A stretch of 64,000 nt of DNA from JANNSX01 sp041397825 (GCA_041397825.1 JAWKVX010000002.1:744001-808000), one strand, 5' to 3'. Shown: positions 16,591-25,839, counted from the first letter of the stretch. Numbers and translations: made by a program. The notes: generated from the sequence alone by a model not told the origin.

Positions 16591-17412
16591 ATGTGCCACC
16601 ATTGTGTCGTCGAAAGCGTCAAGGAGCGCATGCTGGACCGCAGGAGCCTGTTCACCGGAGCTGCCATGGCGGCGGTTGCCGTTGCGGCCGGCGCCTCGGT
16701 TTTACCGGCTGCGGCGGAGGTCTCGGCCAGTGGCAAGGCCCTCGACTTGACCCATCTGCTGCACCAGGACTTCCCCACCTATTTCGGCGCGCAGCAATTC
16801 TGGCTGGAGCAGAAATTCGTCTTCGAGAAGGATCATTTCAATCTCAACGAGTGGCGGGTCAACGAGCATACCGGCACACATATGGACGCGCCTCTGCATT
16901 TCTCGGCGGACGGCAAGAACGTTTCGGAGCTTCCGGTCGAGAGTCTGGTCGTGCCCGTTTCCGTCATCGACATCCGGGAGAAGGCGGCCGCCAATGCCGA
17001 TGCCGAGGTGACGCCCGACGACATCAAGGCCTGGATCTCGGCCAACGGGCCGCTCCCCAAGGGCGGATGCGTCGCCATGAGCTCGGGTTGGGACGCGCAT
17101 GTCGGCACCGACAAGTTCCGCAATGCCGACGGTGAGAAAGTCATGCACTTCCCGGGCTTCCATCTCGAGGCGGCGAAGATGCTGATTGAGGATGGCAACA
17201 CGATCGGCATCGCCGTCGACACGCTGTCGCTCGACTACGGCAAGTCGGGCGACTTCGCCGCCCACTATGCCTGGCTGCCGACCGGCCGGTGGGGCCTCGA
17301 ATGCCTGGCGAATGTGGCGTCCCTGCCGGCCAAGGGCGCGACGCTGGTGGTCGGGGCACCGAAGGTGAAGGGTGGCACGGGCGGACCCTGCCGCGTCTTC
17401 GCGATCGCCTGA
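16591..17412 (+). CDS. Cyclase-family (kynurenine formamidase-like) hydrolase with Tat-type signal
   Basis: The 273-residue protein has a twin-arginine-like N-terminus (LDRRSLFTGAAMAAVAVAAG), cleaved near AAAEVSAS. The mature part shows the cyclase-family metal motif NEHTGTHMDAPLHFS (HxGTHxDxPxH) and TLSLDYGKSGDFAAHY. These metalloenzymes hydrolyse amides such as N-formylkynurenine or cyclic amides. Export to the periplasm is unusual for kynurenine formamidase proper, so a different substrate is likely. GGAAGGAAAG lies just before the ATG. It precedes two CocE-type hydrolases in the same direction, so a joint amide/ester catabolic role is possible. Confidence 0.85.
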   Translation: MCHHCVVESVKERMLDRRSLFTGAAMAAVAVAAGASVLPAAAEVSASGKALDLTHLLHQDFPTYFGAQQFWLEQKFVFEKDHFNLNEWRVNEHTGTHMDAPLHFSADGKNVSELPVESLVVPVSVIDIREKAAANADAEVTPDDIKAWISANGPLPKGGCVAMSSGWDAHVGTDKFRNADGEKVMHFPGFHLEAAKMLIEDGNTIGIAVDTLSLDYGKSGDFAAHYAWLPTGRWGLECLANVASLPAKGATLVVGAPKVKGGTGGPCRVFAIA

Positions 17413-17422
17413 CCTAACGGTG

Positions 17423-17452
17423 CCGCGGGGCAGCCTCGTGGCAGTCCCGCGG
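17423..17452 (+). terminator. Possible stem-loop after the cyclase-family gene
   Basis: CCGCGGG (17423-17429) pairs with CCCGCGG (17446-17452) around a 16-base loop, 10 bases after the upstream stop. It is followed by a short CGACTTT but no real T-run. It might attenuate transcription into the CocE-like genes. Confidence 0.3.
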
Positions 17453-17538
17453 CCGACTTTGCCGCCGCGCCCGCGCCACCGCGCGCGACCGGTGGCAGCC
17501 CCCACCCTTCTGCCCTCTCCATAGCTCGAGGCCATTCC

Positions 17539-19551
17539 ATGACGATCCGCAAGGACTACCCACGCCAGATCACAGTCATGCGCGACGTGTTCATTCCCTT
17601 GAAGGATGGCACGAGGCTTGCCGCGCAGATCTGGTTGCCAGTCGACGCCGACAAGGATCCGGTGCCGGCGATCCTCGAGTACCTGCCCTACCGCAAGCGC
17701 GACGGCACCTCCGAGCGCGATGCGGTGACCCATCCCTACTATGCCGGCTTCGGTTACGCAGGCGTGCGTGTCGATATCCGCGGCACCGGCGACAGCGAGG
17801 GCATCCTCTACGACGAGTACTCGAAGCAGGAGCAGGACGATGGCCTGGAGGTCATTGCCTGGCTTGCCAAGCAGAAATGGTGCTCGGGTGCCGTCGGCAT
17901 GATTGGCATCTCCTGGGGTGGCTTCAATGGGCTGCAGATCGCGGCTCGGCGGCCCAAAGCCCTCAAGGCCGTCGTCACCCTGTGCTCCACCGATGATCGC
18001 TATGCCGACGATATTCACGCCATGGGTGGCACGCTGCTCGTCGACAAGGTGTCCTGGGGCGCGACCATGTTCTCGATCCTGACGACGCCGCCCGACCCGG
18101 CGCTGGTCGGCGACAAGTGGCGTCAGATGTGGCTGGACCGGATGGGCGACCATGCGCTCTGGCTGCTCGATTGGCACGAGCATCTGCGGCGCGACAGTTT
18201 CTTCGAGCATGGCTCGGTTTGCGAGAACTATCGGGCCATCAAGTGCCCGGTCTACGCGGTCGGCGGCTGGGCGGATGGCTACTCCAATGCCGTGTTCCGT
18301 CTGCTGAAGGGCCTCAAGGTGCCGCGCAAGGGGCTGGTCGGTCCCTGGGCACACAAATACCCGCACTTTGCCAAGCCCGGACCGCAGATCGGCTTTCTGC
18401 AGGAGACGCTGCGCTGGTGGGACAAATGGCTCAAGGGTATCGAGACGGGCATCATGGACGAGCCCATGCTGCGCGTGTGGATGCAGGACCCCGTGCCCCC
18501 GAGGCGCTATTACGAGACACGGCCGGGCCGCTGGGTCGCCGAAGACGTCTGGCCGTCGAAGCGCATCAAGCCGAAGCGGATGGCGTTCGGGCACGGCACG
18601 CTCGGTGGCAAGGCCGGCAAGGGTGTGCTCTCGATCTCGTCGCCCGAGACGGTCGGCCAGACTGCGGGGCGCTTCTGCCCCTATGGTCTCGAGCCCGATC
18701 TTCCGGACGACCAGCGCATCGAGGCCGGCGGCTCGCTGGTCTTCGACAGCCCCGTGCTCGAGGAGGATGCCGAGATGCTTGGAGCGGCGATCGTCCAGCT
18801 CGAGGTCTCGGCCGACAAACCCAACGCCAAGGTGGTCGCCGTGCTGTCGGAAGTCCTGCCCGACGGCGCCGTCACGCGGGTCAGCTACGGTGTGCTCAAT
18901 CTCACGCACCGCAACGGTCACGCCGCGCCCGAGGCCATCAGGCCCGGCGAGGTCATGCGGGTCACCGTCAGACTTAACGAGACCGCCCATCGTTTCGCCA
19001 AGGGCAACCGCATCCGTATGGCGCTGTCGACGGCCTATTGGCCCATCATCTGGCCGAGCCCGGAGACAGCGACATTGAGCGTGCATCTCGACAGGAGCCG
19101 GCTCGAGATTCCGGCGCGTCCGTCGCGGCCGGAGGACAAGGAGCTGGCGCCGTTTCTTCCGCGGGAGAGCTCGCCACCGCTCCGGCAGACCGTGCTCCGT
19201 GACGGCTATTCGCATTGGTCGATCGAGCAGGACTTCGCAACCGGCGTCATGGATCACAAACGCGATACGGACGACGGAGAACGGCGGATCGAGGAGATCG
19301 ACTGGACCGTCGGCAGCCGCTCGCGGCGCTCGAATGCCATCAATCCCCATGATCCGCTCTCGGCGCGGTCGAGCTACTGGAACGAGAAGACCTACAAGCG
19401 GGGAGATCTGTCGCTCAGGATCGTGACGGGCGTCGACATGTGCGCCGAGCTCGAGCACTTCGTCATCGAGGGCCGGCTCGAGGCCTACGAGGGCGAGAGG
19501 GAGGTCATCCGCCGCGAATGGAAGAAGAAGGTGCCTCGGGATTACGTCTAG
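17539..19551 (+). CDS. CocE/NonD family hydrolase (X-Pro dipeptidyl-peptidase S15 fold), copy 1
   Basis: The 670-residue protein starts with VFIPLKDGTRLAAQIWLP, the family's N-terminal strand pattern. The nucleophile elbow is GMIGISWGGFNGLQIA (GxSxGG, Ser). A loop GPWAHKYPHFAKPG gives the likely catalytic His. The C-terminal beta-jelly-roll (PepX_C) domain covers about residues 330-560. The family includes cocaine esterase, glutaryl-7-ACA acylases and alpha-amino-acid esterases. No signal peptide is visible, so it is probably cytoplasmic. It sits 13 bases before a paralogue; both share the segment LCSTDDRYADDIH, so they arose by duplication. Confidence 0.9.
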   Translation: MTIRKDYPRQITVMRDVFIPLKDGTRLAAQIWLPVDADKDPVPAILEYLPYRKRDGTSERDAVTHPYYAGFGYAGVRVDIRGTGDSEGILYDEYSKQEQDDGLEVIAWLAKQKWCSGAVGMIGISWGGFNGLQIAARRPKALKAVVTLCSTDDRYADDIHAMGGTLLVDKVSWGATMFSILTTPPDPALVGDKWRQMWLDRMGDHALWLLDWHEHLRRDSFFEHGSVCENYRAIKCPVYAVGGWADGYSNAVFRLLKGLKVPRKGLVGPWAHKYPHFAKPGPQIGFLQETLRWWDKWLKGIETGIMDEPMLRVWMQDPVPPRRYYETRPGRWVAEDVWPSKRIKPKRMAFGHGTLGGKAGKGVLSISSPETVGQTAGRFCPYGLEPDLPDDQRIEAGGSLVFDSPVLEEDAEMLGAAIVQLEVSADKPNAKVVAVLSEVLPDGAVTRVSYGVLNLTHRNGHAAPEAIRPGEVMRVTVRLNETAHRFAKGNRIRMALSTAYWPIIWPSPETATLSVHLDRSRLEIPARPSRPEDKELAPFLPRESSPPLRQTVLRDGYSHWSIEQDFATGVMDHKRDTDDGERRIEEIDWTVGSRSRRSNAINPHDPLSARSSYWNEKTYKRGDLSLRIVTGVDMCAELEHFVIEGRLEAYEGEREVIRREWKKKVPRDYV

Positions 19552-19564
19552 GACGGGTTCGACG

Positions 19565-21616
19565 ATGACCGTCCGCGCCACATTTCCTTTCGAGGTTGAG
19601 ACCATCGATCCCTATTGGATCGTACTGTCCGACGGCACGCGCATCGCGACGACCGTCTGGCGTCCGGTGACCGATGAGCCGGTGCCGGTCGTCTGCGAGA
19701 TGATCCCTTACCGCCGGCGGGACGGCACGGTCCTCCGCGACCTCGACATGCATCCCTGGACGGCCGGTCACGGCATTGCAGTTGCACGCATCGACATCCG
19801 TGGCTCGGGCGATTCCGATGGTGTGCTGTTGGATGAGTACCTGCCCCAGGAGCAGCAGGATGCCGTCGAGATCATCGCACATTTCGCCGCTGCGCCCTGG
19901 TCGAACGGCAATATCGGCATGGCCGGAATCTCCTGGGGCGGTTTCAATGCGCTGCAGGTCGCAGCACTCCGGCCGCCGGCCCTCAAGGCCATCATCACGC
20001 TCTGCTCCACCGACGACCGCTACGCCGACGACATTCATTACATGGGAGGTGCGCTCCTCACGGAGGATGTGATCTGGTCGAACTTCATGCTTGCGCTCAA
20101 TGCGCTGCCGCCCGATCCGCAGATCGTCGGCGGGCGCTGGCGCGAGATGTGGCGGCAGCGACTTGCGGTCGATCGCTCCTGGTCGGAAAACTGGCTCGAG
20201 CATCCCGAGCGGGACGCCTATTGGCGCCAGGGCTCGGTCGGGGAGGACTTCGCGGCCATCGAAGCTGCGGTGCTTGCCGTCGGCGGCTGGGACGACAGCT
20301 ACTCGAATGCCATTCCCCGTCTGCTCGCCGGGCTTTCGGCCCCGTCGAAGGGCATCATCGGACCGTGGACGCATACCTATCCCTGCCGCGGCTCGCCCGG
20401 TCCCAACATCGGCTATCTGCAGGAGGCGTTGCGCTGGTGGCGCCATTGGCTTCTGGGCCAGGACACGGGGATCATGTCAGAGCCCAAACTCAGAGCCTGG
20501 ATCGGCGACAGTGAGAGACCGGCTCCCTTCTACGACACGCACAAAGGCAGCTGGGTGGCGGAGGAGGAGTGGCCGAGCCCCAGAATCGGCACGCACCTTC
20601 GCTTCCTCAATTCACGGGTGCTCGCAGCGGCTCCCGAGACCGGCGCCACAATGAGCGTTTGCTCGCCCGCCACCGCCGGAACGGACTGTGGCCGCTGGGG
20701 CGGCTACGGCGGCACGTCGCCGGACATGCCGATCGACCAGCGACGCGAGGACGGCTTGGCGCTGACCTTCGACTCCGAGCCGCTTGCGGACGATCTCATT
20801 CTCCTTGGTGCGCCCGTCCTCGCGATCGAGGCCTCGGTCGATCGGCCGTCGGCGACGGTCGTCGCGCGTCTCTGCGATGTGTTCCCCGATGGTACCTCGG
20901 TGCTCGTCACCTCCGGTGTGCTCGATCTGAGATATCGGCAGGGCCGTGAGGCGGCGCACGCATGCCCGGTGGACGTGCCGATACATTTCGAGATCAGGCT
21001 CAACGACGTCGGCCGCCGCATACCCCGCGGGCACCGGCTGCGCCTTGCTCTGGCGACGGCCCATTGGCATATGCTCTGGCCCGATCCGGAGCTCGTCACT
21101 TTGTCGCTTGCGCCTGGGCGGTCCCGATTGAGCCTGCCGATCCGTCCGCCGCATTCAGGCGACAGCCACATCCGTTTCGAGCCTGTCGAAACCGCGCCAC
21201 CCGCCCCCGTGAGCGTGCTTGTGCCGGCAACCGAGCGGCGGATTGTAGAGGACGACGTCGGTACCGGATTGCGAAAGATCGTGCTGACGACGGACTATGG
21301 CACCGTGCGTTTCGATGACAGGGCGATCGAGACGTCCGCATTCGCTCGCGATAGTTTCACCATGCTGCATCATGCCCCCTTGTCAGCCTGCATAGAGAGC
21401 GAGTACGGATTAGCTCTCGTGAGTGGCGAAGCTGATATCGCGAGCCGAGCCGTCTCGATATTGCGCTACGAGGGGAACACACTCCTGCTGCAATGGCGTC
21501 TCGAGGTGCGAGAAGCGGGAGTTCTCCTGCACCAGGCGGCTGGACGACGGCAGGTCGTGCGACACAGATATGAAGAGCACCAGACCGGTTCGCCGAAACC
21601 GGACGAAGGCCGGTAG
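19565..21616 (+). CDS. CocE/NonD family hydrolase (S15 fold), copy 2
   Basis: The 683-residue paralogue of the preceding gene has the same domain order. The nucleophile elbow is GMAGISWGGFNALQVA, the later block LCSTDDRYADDIHYMGG is shared, and the His loop is GPWTHTYPCRGSPG. The PepX_C domain follows to about residue 560, then a C-terminal extension diverges strongly from copy 1. Two related but clearly different paralogues in tandem suggest two substrates or a heteromer. The stop overlaps the BetI-like regulator gene by 47 bases, indicating coupled expression. Confidence 0.9.
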   Translation: MTVRATFPFEVETIDPYWIVLSDGTRIATTVWRPVTDEPVPVVCEMIPYRRRDGTVLRDLDMHPWTAGHGIAVARIDIRGSGDSDGVLLDEYLPQEQQDAVEIIAHFAAAPWSNGNIGMAGISWGGFNALQVAALRPPALKAIITLCSTDDRYADDIHYMGGALLTEDVIWSNFMLALNALPPDPQIVGGRWREMWRQRLAVDRSWSENWLEHPERDAYWRQGSVGEDFAAIEAAVLAVGGWDDSYSNAIPRLLAGLSAPSKGIIGPWTHTYPCRGSPGPNIGYLQEALRWWRHWLLGQDTGIMSEPKLRAWIGDSERPAPFYDTHKGSWVAEEEWPSPRIGTHLRFLNSRVLAAAPETGATMSVCSPATAGTDCGRWGGYGGTSPDMPIDQRREDGLALTFDSEPLADDLILLGAPVLAIEASVDRPSATVVARLCDVFPDGTSVLVTSGVLDLRYRQGREAAHACPVDVPIHFEIRLNDVGRRIPRGHRLRLALATAHWHMLWPDPELVTLSLAPGRSRLSLPIRPPHSGDSHIRFEPVETAPPAPVSVLVPATERRIVEDDVGTGLRKIVLTTDYGTVRFDDRAIETSAFARDSFTMLHHAPLSACIESEYGLALVSGEADIASRAVSILRYEGNTLLLQWRLEVREAGVLLHQAAGRRQVVRHRYEEHQTGSPKPDEGR

Positions 21617-22226
21617 GACGCGCACTCCCCGCTTCACGCGCGTCGATCCGGAGCTGCGTCGGCATCAGATCATTGAGGCGGCGATCCGCTGCCTCGGTCG
21701 CGGCGGTGGCGCCAATCTGACGACCTCCGCCATCATGGCCGAGGCCAGGGTGTCGCGGGGCCTGATCCATCACTATTTCCCCAGCCAGAGCCTGCTGCTC
21801 GTCGAGGCCTACAAGCTGATGATCGGCGGCCTCTCGAGCAAGGCGACCGACGACATGCGGCGGCGATCGAGTGGCGAGGCCATGGACCTCAAGGCCATGG
21901 TCGAAGTGGCCTTCAGCCCGCTCATCTTCGAGAAGCTGCAGAATCAGGCTTGGCTAGAGCTCTGGGCGCTCATGTCCTCCGAGCCGGAACTCAGCAAGTT
22001 CCATTCGAAAGTCTACCGAAACTACCGGCGCGAGCTCGTTGCGGCGATCGAATGTCTGGCAAAGAAGCGGCGCAAGACCATCGACGTGCACAATCTGGCC
22101 ACGGCTACCATCGCCCTGGTCGATGGGTTGTGGCTCAACTGGAGCATCGATTCCCGCTTCGTCCCGGCCACCGAAGCCAAGCGTGCCTGCTACAACATGC
22201 TCGAAGCCCATCTCGGGCCACTCTGA
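21570..22226 (+). CDS. BetI-like TetR family transcriptional regulator
   Basis: The 218-residue regulator has an N-terminal TetR HTH (about residues 22-75: LRRHQIIEAAIRCLGRGGG, then IMAEARVSRGLIHHYFPSQS). The HYF-x-K/Q-like end of the HTH and the following helix match the BetI subgroup, which usually represses choline/betaine catabolic genes. The C-terminal half holds the ligand-binding helices (WLELWALMSSEPELSKFH, ALVDGLWLNWSIDS). The ATG at 21570 gives a sensible basic N-terminus; upstream starts would only extend into the hydrolase gene. It could control the CocE-type operon, the adjacent converging methyltransferase/transporter operon, or both. Confidence 0.85.
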   Translation: MKSTRPVRRNRTKAGRTRTPRFTRVDPELRRHQIIEAAIRCLGRGGGANLTTSAIMAEARVSRGLIHHYFPSQSLLLVEAYKLMIGGLSSKATDDMRRRSSGEAMDLKAMVEVAFSPLIFEKLQNQAWLELWALMSSEPELSKFHSKVYRNYRRELVAAIECLAKKRRKTIDVHNLATATIALVDGLWLNWSIDSRFVPATEAKRACYNMLEAHLGPL

Positions 22227-22232
22227 ACGGCC

Positions 22233-23771
22233 TCATGCCTTGCCGTGGATCGCGCGCTTGCGCCGGGCCATGTAGTCCTTGAGCGCCTCGTCGATGTCGG
22301 ATGCGATCGGCGGTTGCTCGTAGTCGGCGAGAAGCGACGACCAGATCTGGTTGGCTCGCTCTCGCGCCATGACATGCCCGCGCTCCGCCCACAGATCGTA
22401 ATTGTCCCAATTGGACAGTATGGGCTGATAGAAGGCGCTCTCGTAGCGGGCCAGCGTGTGCTCGGCACCGAAGAAATGCCCGGCGGGCCCCACCTCGGCC
22501 ACGGCGTCGCGCGCCAAAGTTGCCGGCGACACCTCGAACGGCTCGCAATACGCGTGCATCATCTGCAGGAGCTCGGCGTCGAGAATCAGCTTCTCGAAAG
22601 AGGCGGTGAGCCCGCCGTTCAGCCATCCGGCAGCATGCAGGATCATGTGGGCGCCGCCCATGATTGCGCCCCACAAGGCCATCATGCTCTCGTAGGCCGC
22701 CTGCGCATCGACATCGTTGGCAGCGGTAACATTGCTCGAGCGGAAGGGTATACCGATCAGCCGGGCGAGTTGCCCCGAGGCTTGCGCCGCCTGGGTGTAT
22801 TCCGGCGTGCCGAAGGCCGGTGCGCCGGACCGCATGTCGACATTCGACGTGAAGCCACCATACATGACGGGAACGCCCGGCCGGACTATCTGGCAGAGCG
22901 CAATTCCGGCGAGCGCCTCGGCGTGCTGAAGCGCGAGCGCCCCGGCTATGGTCACGGGCGCCATGGCACCCGACAAGGTGAACGGCGTAATGACGTTGAC
23001 CTGGCCATGCTCGGCGAAGGTCATGAGGCCTTCGGCCATCGGTACGTCCAGCTGCAACGGCGAGTTTGTGTTGATGATCGTCGCGAAGATCGGCCGACCA
23101 ATCAGCCCTTCGCGCGTCGTGCCGAGCGAGATGGCACCCATTTCCAGGCCGTCGATTGCCCGCTCGGCACCGAGTCCCTGGGGCTGCCAGTTCTTGTCGA
23201 GCAGCGTGATCTCGGCATAGTAGAGGTCGAGATGCCGGCTTTCAGCGGGCAGATCGAGCGGCTCGAATGGGCCGCCACCCTCCTGGTGGATGACGTTGAG
23301 GCTCTGAATGAGTTTCAGGTAGTCGCACATCTCGGCATAGGTGCCGGTCCGCCGACCGGTGGCATTGTCCGAGACATAGGCCGGTCCCCCGACCGAGGAG
23401 AAGACGCAACTCCGCCCCCCGAGGCGGAGATTGCGGTCTGGATTGCGGGCCTCGAGCGTGAACGACGACGGCGCCTTCGCCACCTCGTCCAGGATCATCC
23501 GGCGGTCGAAGCGGACGCGGAGAATAGTCTCGTCCACCGTGGCGCCGGCCTGGCGATAGAGCGCCCGGGCCCGGGGCTCCAGTACCTTCATGCCGGTCGT
23601 TTCGAGGATGTCGAGGGCGGCCTCGTGGATCGCCATGACCTGATCCGCCGACAGAACCTCGATAGGTCGGTAGGGAAGCTCGAACAGCTTCCAAGAGCGC
23701 TGTGCCAAGCCTCCCACCTTGCGTGGTGCTCGGTTGGCGCGGGCGCCACGGCGCGAGGTCGAAGCGGTCAT
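22233..23771 (-). CDS. MttB family (trimethylamine methyltransferase-like) protein, copy A, pyrrolysine-independent
   Basis: This 512-residue TIM-barrel protein belongs to the MttB superfamily (COG5598). Family segments are visible: INTNSPLQLDVPMAEGLM, ITPFTLSGAMAPVTIAGALA, QIVRPGVPVMYGGF and PAFGTPEYTQAAQ. The reading frame has no in-frame TAG, so it is a non-pyrrolysine member. Characterised non-Pyl members demethylate glycine betaine, proline betaine or carnitine-like compounds with a corrinoid protein; no corrinoid-protein gene is in this window. It is the last gene of a minus-strand operon, 15 bases after a TMADH-like flavoprotein and converging on the BetI-like gene. Substrate is unknown. 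Confidence 0.88.
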   Translation of the reverse strand: MTASTSRRGARANRAPRKVGGLAQRSWKLFELPYRPIEVLSADQVMAIHEAALDILETTGMKVLEPRARALYRQAGATVDETILRVRFDRRMILDEVAKAPSSFTLEARNPDRNLRLGGRSCVFSSVGGPAYVSDNATGRRTGTYAEMCDYLKLIQSLNVIHQEGGGPFEPLDLPAESRHLDLYYAEITLLDKNWQPQGLGAERAIDGLEMGAISLGTTREGLIGRPIFATIINTNSPLQLDVPMAEGLMTFAEHGQVNVITPFTLSGAMAPVTIAGALALQHAEALAGIALCQIVRPGVPVMYGGFTSNVDMRSGAPAFGTPEYTQAAQASGQLARLIGIPFRSSNVTAANDVDAQAAYESMMALWGAIMGGAHMILHAAGWLNGGLTASFEKLILDAELLQMMHAYCEPFEVSPATLARDAVAEVGPAGHFFGAEHTLARYESAFYQPILSNWDNYDLWAERGHVMARERANQIWSSLLADYEQPPIASDIDEALKDYMARRKRAIHGKA

Positions 23772-23786
23772 GGGCCAGGGTCCTGT

Positions 23787-25832
23787 CTACGGCGCGAGGG
23801 GGCGCTCGCGTCGTACCACCTCGGGTCCGCTCGTGTCCAACAGACGGGCGAAGCGGTGGCCGGAATAGACCGCATCGGCGATCGAGGAAGGGGCCAGCGA
23901 ATCGCCAATGCGCGTCACGGTCCGGATGCCGGCCGCTTGCCAGCTCGCAGCTGACAGCTCGTCATGCAGCGGAGCGTGGGCCGTCCGGCCCGTCACCAGG
24001 ACGAGCGCATCGAAAGGCCGGGATTGTGCTCTTCCCGTCGTCATGCAGGCGAAGTCAGCGCGTCCGCCGGCTGCGCCTATGAGCTGCTGCCCGGTGAGAA
24101 CCTCGACGCCCAGGTCCGAGAGTTGCTTCCGCACGAAGGCCTGCTCGTCCGTCATTTGCGTCCAGCTCGAGACGACGTTGGCCGGTGTCGCGAGTGTGAC
24201 CCTGCAACCGGCACCGGCGAGCCGTTCGGCGATGGCGCCGCCCATGACGTAGTGATCATCATCGTAGACGAGCGCATGGCCTGAGAGTGTCCTGCCGGCG
24301 GCGAGGTCGTCCGGTGTCAGGATTCCCTCGCCGGTGATCGCGACGGGCACCTCGCCGTAGCTGCCGACGCCGTCGCGCCGCCAGCGGCTGCCGGTCGCAA
24401 GCACCACATGCTCGGCACCGAAACCCAGAATGTCGCCAGCGCTCATGCGGCTTTCCGGAAAGATCTCGACATTCGCGAGCTTCCCCAGCATGTACAGGCG
24501 GTGATCCCGCACGCGCATCCAGGTCGAGAGGCCCGGCAGCCTCGCCTCGAAGCAGAGCCGGCCGCCGAGCTCGCGTGCGGCCTCGGCGAGCGCCACCGGA
24601 TAGCCGCGCCTTCCGAGCGCCAGGGCGCATTCGAGGCCGGCCGGTCCGCCGCCGACCACAAGTGCCCTGGCTTCGCTCGCCTTCGGGGTGATGACCTCCG
24701 GATGCCAGCCGCGCCGCCACTCCTCGCCCATCGTCGGATTCTGCGTGCATCGGAGCGGCACGCCCTCGTTGTTGGCGGACCGGCAGATGTTGCAGCCGAT
24801 GCATTCGCGGACCTCATCCTCCCGGCCGTCCTTGATTTTCGCCGGCAGGAACGGATCGGCAATCGAAGGGCGCGCGGCGCCGATGAAGTCCTGGATGCCG
24901 CGCGTGATCTGCGACACCATGCGGTCGGGCGACGTAAAGCGGCCAACGGATACGACGGGTTTGCGGGTCAGCGCCTTCAGTCCGGCAACAAACTGCTCTT
25001 GAAAGCCCTCGTCGGAGAAGCGCGCCGATTTGGAATCGTCGCCGAGCCCGCCCGCCAAGCAGAAATCCCAGAGGTCCGGCAATTCGCCGATAAGGGACAA
25101 AACCTCCGGTGCGTCCCTGTCATGGGTGAACCCCTCGGGACCGGCGAGCTCGTCGACCCCGAGACGAACGGCAACGGCCGCACGGTCACCGACGGCCTCG
25201 CGGGTCGCCTCAATCATCTGCCGAAGAAGGCGCGTCCGGTTCGCCGCCGAGCCGCCGTAGGCATCGGTCCGGCGATTGAGCCGGGGCGACAGGAACTGGA
25301 ACGGCAGGTAGCCGTGACCAGCGTAGACATAGACGACGTCGAATCCTGCCCGGACCGCACGCTGCGCGGCTGTTTTCTGGGCCTCCAAGAGGCCGCGAAT
25401 ATCGCCCTCGTCCATGGCCCGGGCGGACATGGGCTGGGTGTAGTGGGCCGGCCGGGCCGTTGGCGCTAGAAGTGGCACGCGGCTCTGTCGGTTGTTCGAC
25501 AGCGCGCCTCCGTGCCAGAGCTCGACGGCGGCAAGGCTGCCGTGTCGGTGAATGGTCTCGGTCAGGCGAGAGAGTTGGCGCACATCGTCGTCGTCCCAGA
25601 GCGTCAGATAGGAATAGGGCGAGTCGTCGGAGGTGGGGTCGATCGAGCAGTAGTCGGTGGTGACCACCCCCCAGCCGCCCTCGGCCTTGACGGCCCGCAT
25701 GGCGCGATGGCTCTCGGGCCGGAGATGCCCCATGCCACTGGCATGTGCGGTCTGGAAGAACCGGTTTGGCGCGGTCACCGGACCGATGCGGACGGGCTCG
25801 AACAGGATATCGTAGCGGGCATTGCGCGGCAT
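23787..25832 (-). CDS. Trimethylamine-dehydrogenase-like iron-sulfur flavoprotein, copy A
   Basis: The 681-residue protein has a TIM-barrel FMN domain, a 4Fe-4S cluster and C-terminal FAD/NAD-type domains, as in trimethylamine and dimethylamine dehydrogenases. Cluster Cys: C344, C347, C350, C362 (ECIGCNIC, then RCTQNP). Near the active site it keeps Y61 (DYCSI), the YxxH pair Y170/H173 (VYVYAGHGYLP), and W255-D256 (DLWDF). Two features differ from TMADH: the position of the Cys that forms the 6-S-cysteinyl-FMN link is Ala (TAHAS, A31), and the Trp after the cluster is replaced (N354). FMN is probably non-covalent and the substrate different. It lies 7 bases after glk and 15 before mttB copy A. 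Confidence 0.9.
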   Translation of the reverse strand: MPRNARYDILFEPVRIGPVTAPNRFFQTAHASGMGHLRPESHRAMRAVKAEGGWGVVTTDYCSIDPTSDDSPYSYLTLWDDDDVRQLSRLTETIHRHGSLAAVELWHGGALSNNRQSRVPLLAPTARPAHYTQPMSARAMDEGDIRGLLEAQKTAAQRAVRAGFDVVYVYAGHGYLPFQFLSPRLNRRTDAYGGSAANRTRLLRQMIEATREAVGDRAAVAVRLGVDELAGPEGFTHDRDAPEVLSLIGELPDLWDFCLAGGLGDDSKSARFSDEGFQEQFVAGLKALTRKPVVSVGRFTSPDRMVSQITRGIQDFIGAARPSIADPFLPAKIKDGREDEVRECIGCNICRSANNEGVPLRCTQNPTMGEEWRRGWHPEVITPKASEARALVVGGGPAGLECALALGRRGYPVALAEAARELGGRLCFEARLPGLSTWMRVRDHRLYMLGKLANVEIFPESRMSAGDILGFGAEHVVLATGSRWRRDGVGSYGEVPVAITGEGILTPDDLAAGRTLSGHALVYDDDHYVMGGAIAERLAGAGCRVTLATPANVVSSWTQMTDEQAFVRKQLSDLGVEVLTGQQLIGAAGGRADFACMTTGRAQSRPFDALVLVTGRTAHAPLHDELSAASWQAAGIRTVTRIGDSLAPSSIADAVYSGHRFARLLDTSGPEVVRRERPLAP

Positions 25833-25839
25833 GGCCGGC

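Noticed and set aside
16702..19605. Long minus-strand open frame (967 codons) opposite the cyclase-family and first CocE genes
   Set aside because: It is an antisense shadow: the plus strand shows clear family motifs, and the minus frame is Arg/His/Asp-rich with no recognisable domain. Long antisense frames are common in high-GC DNA.
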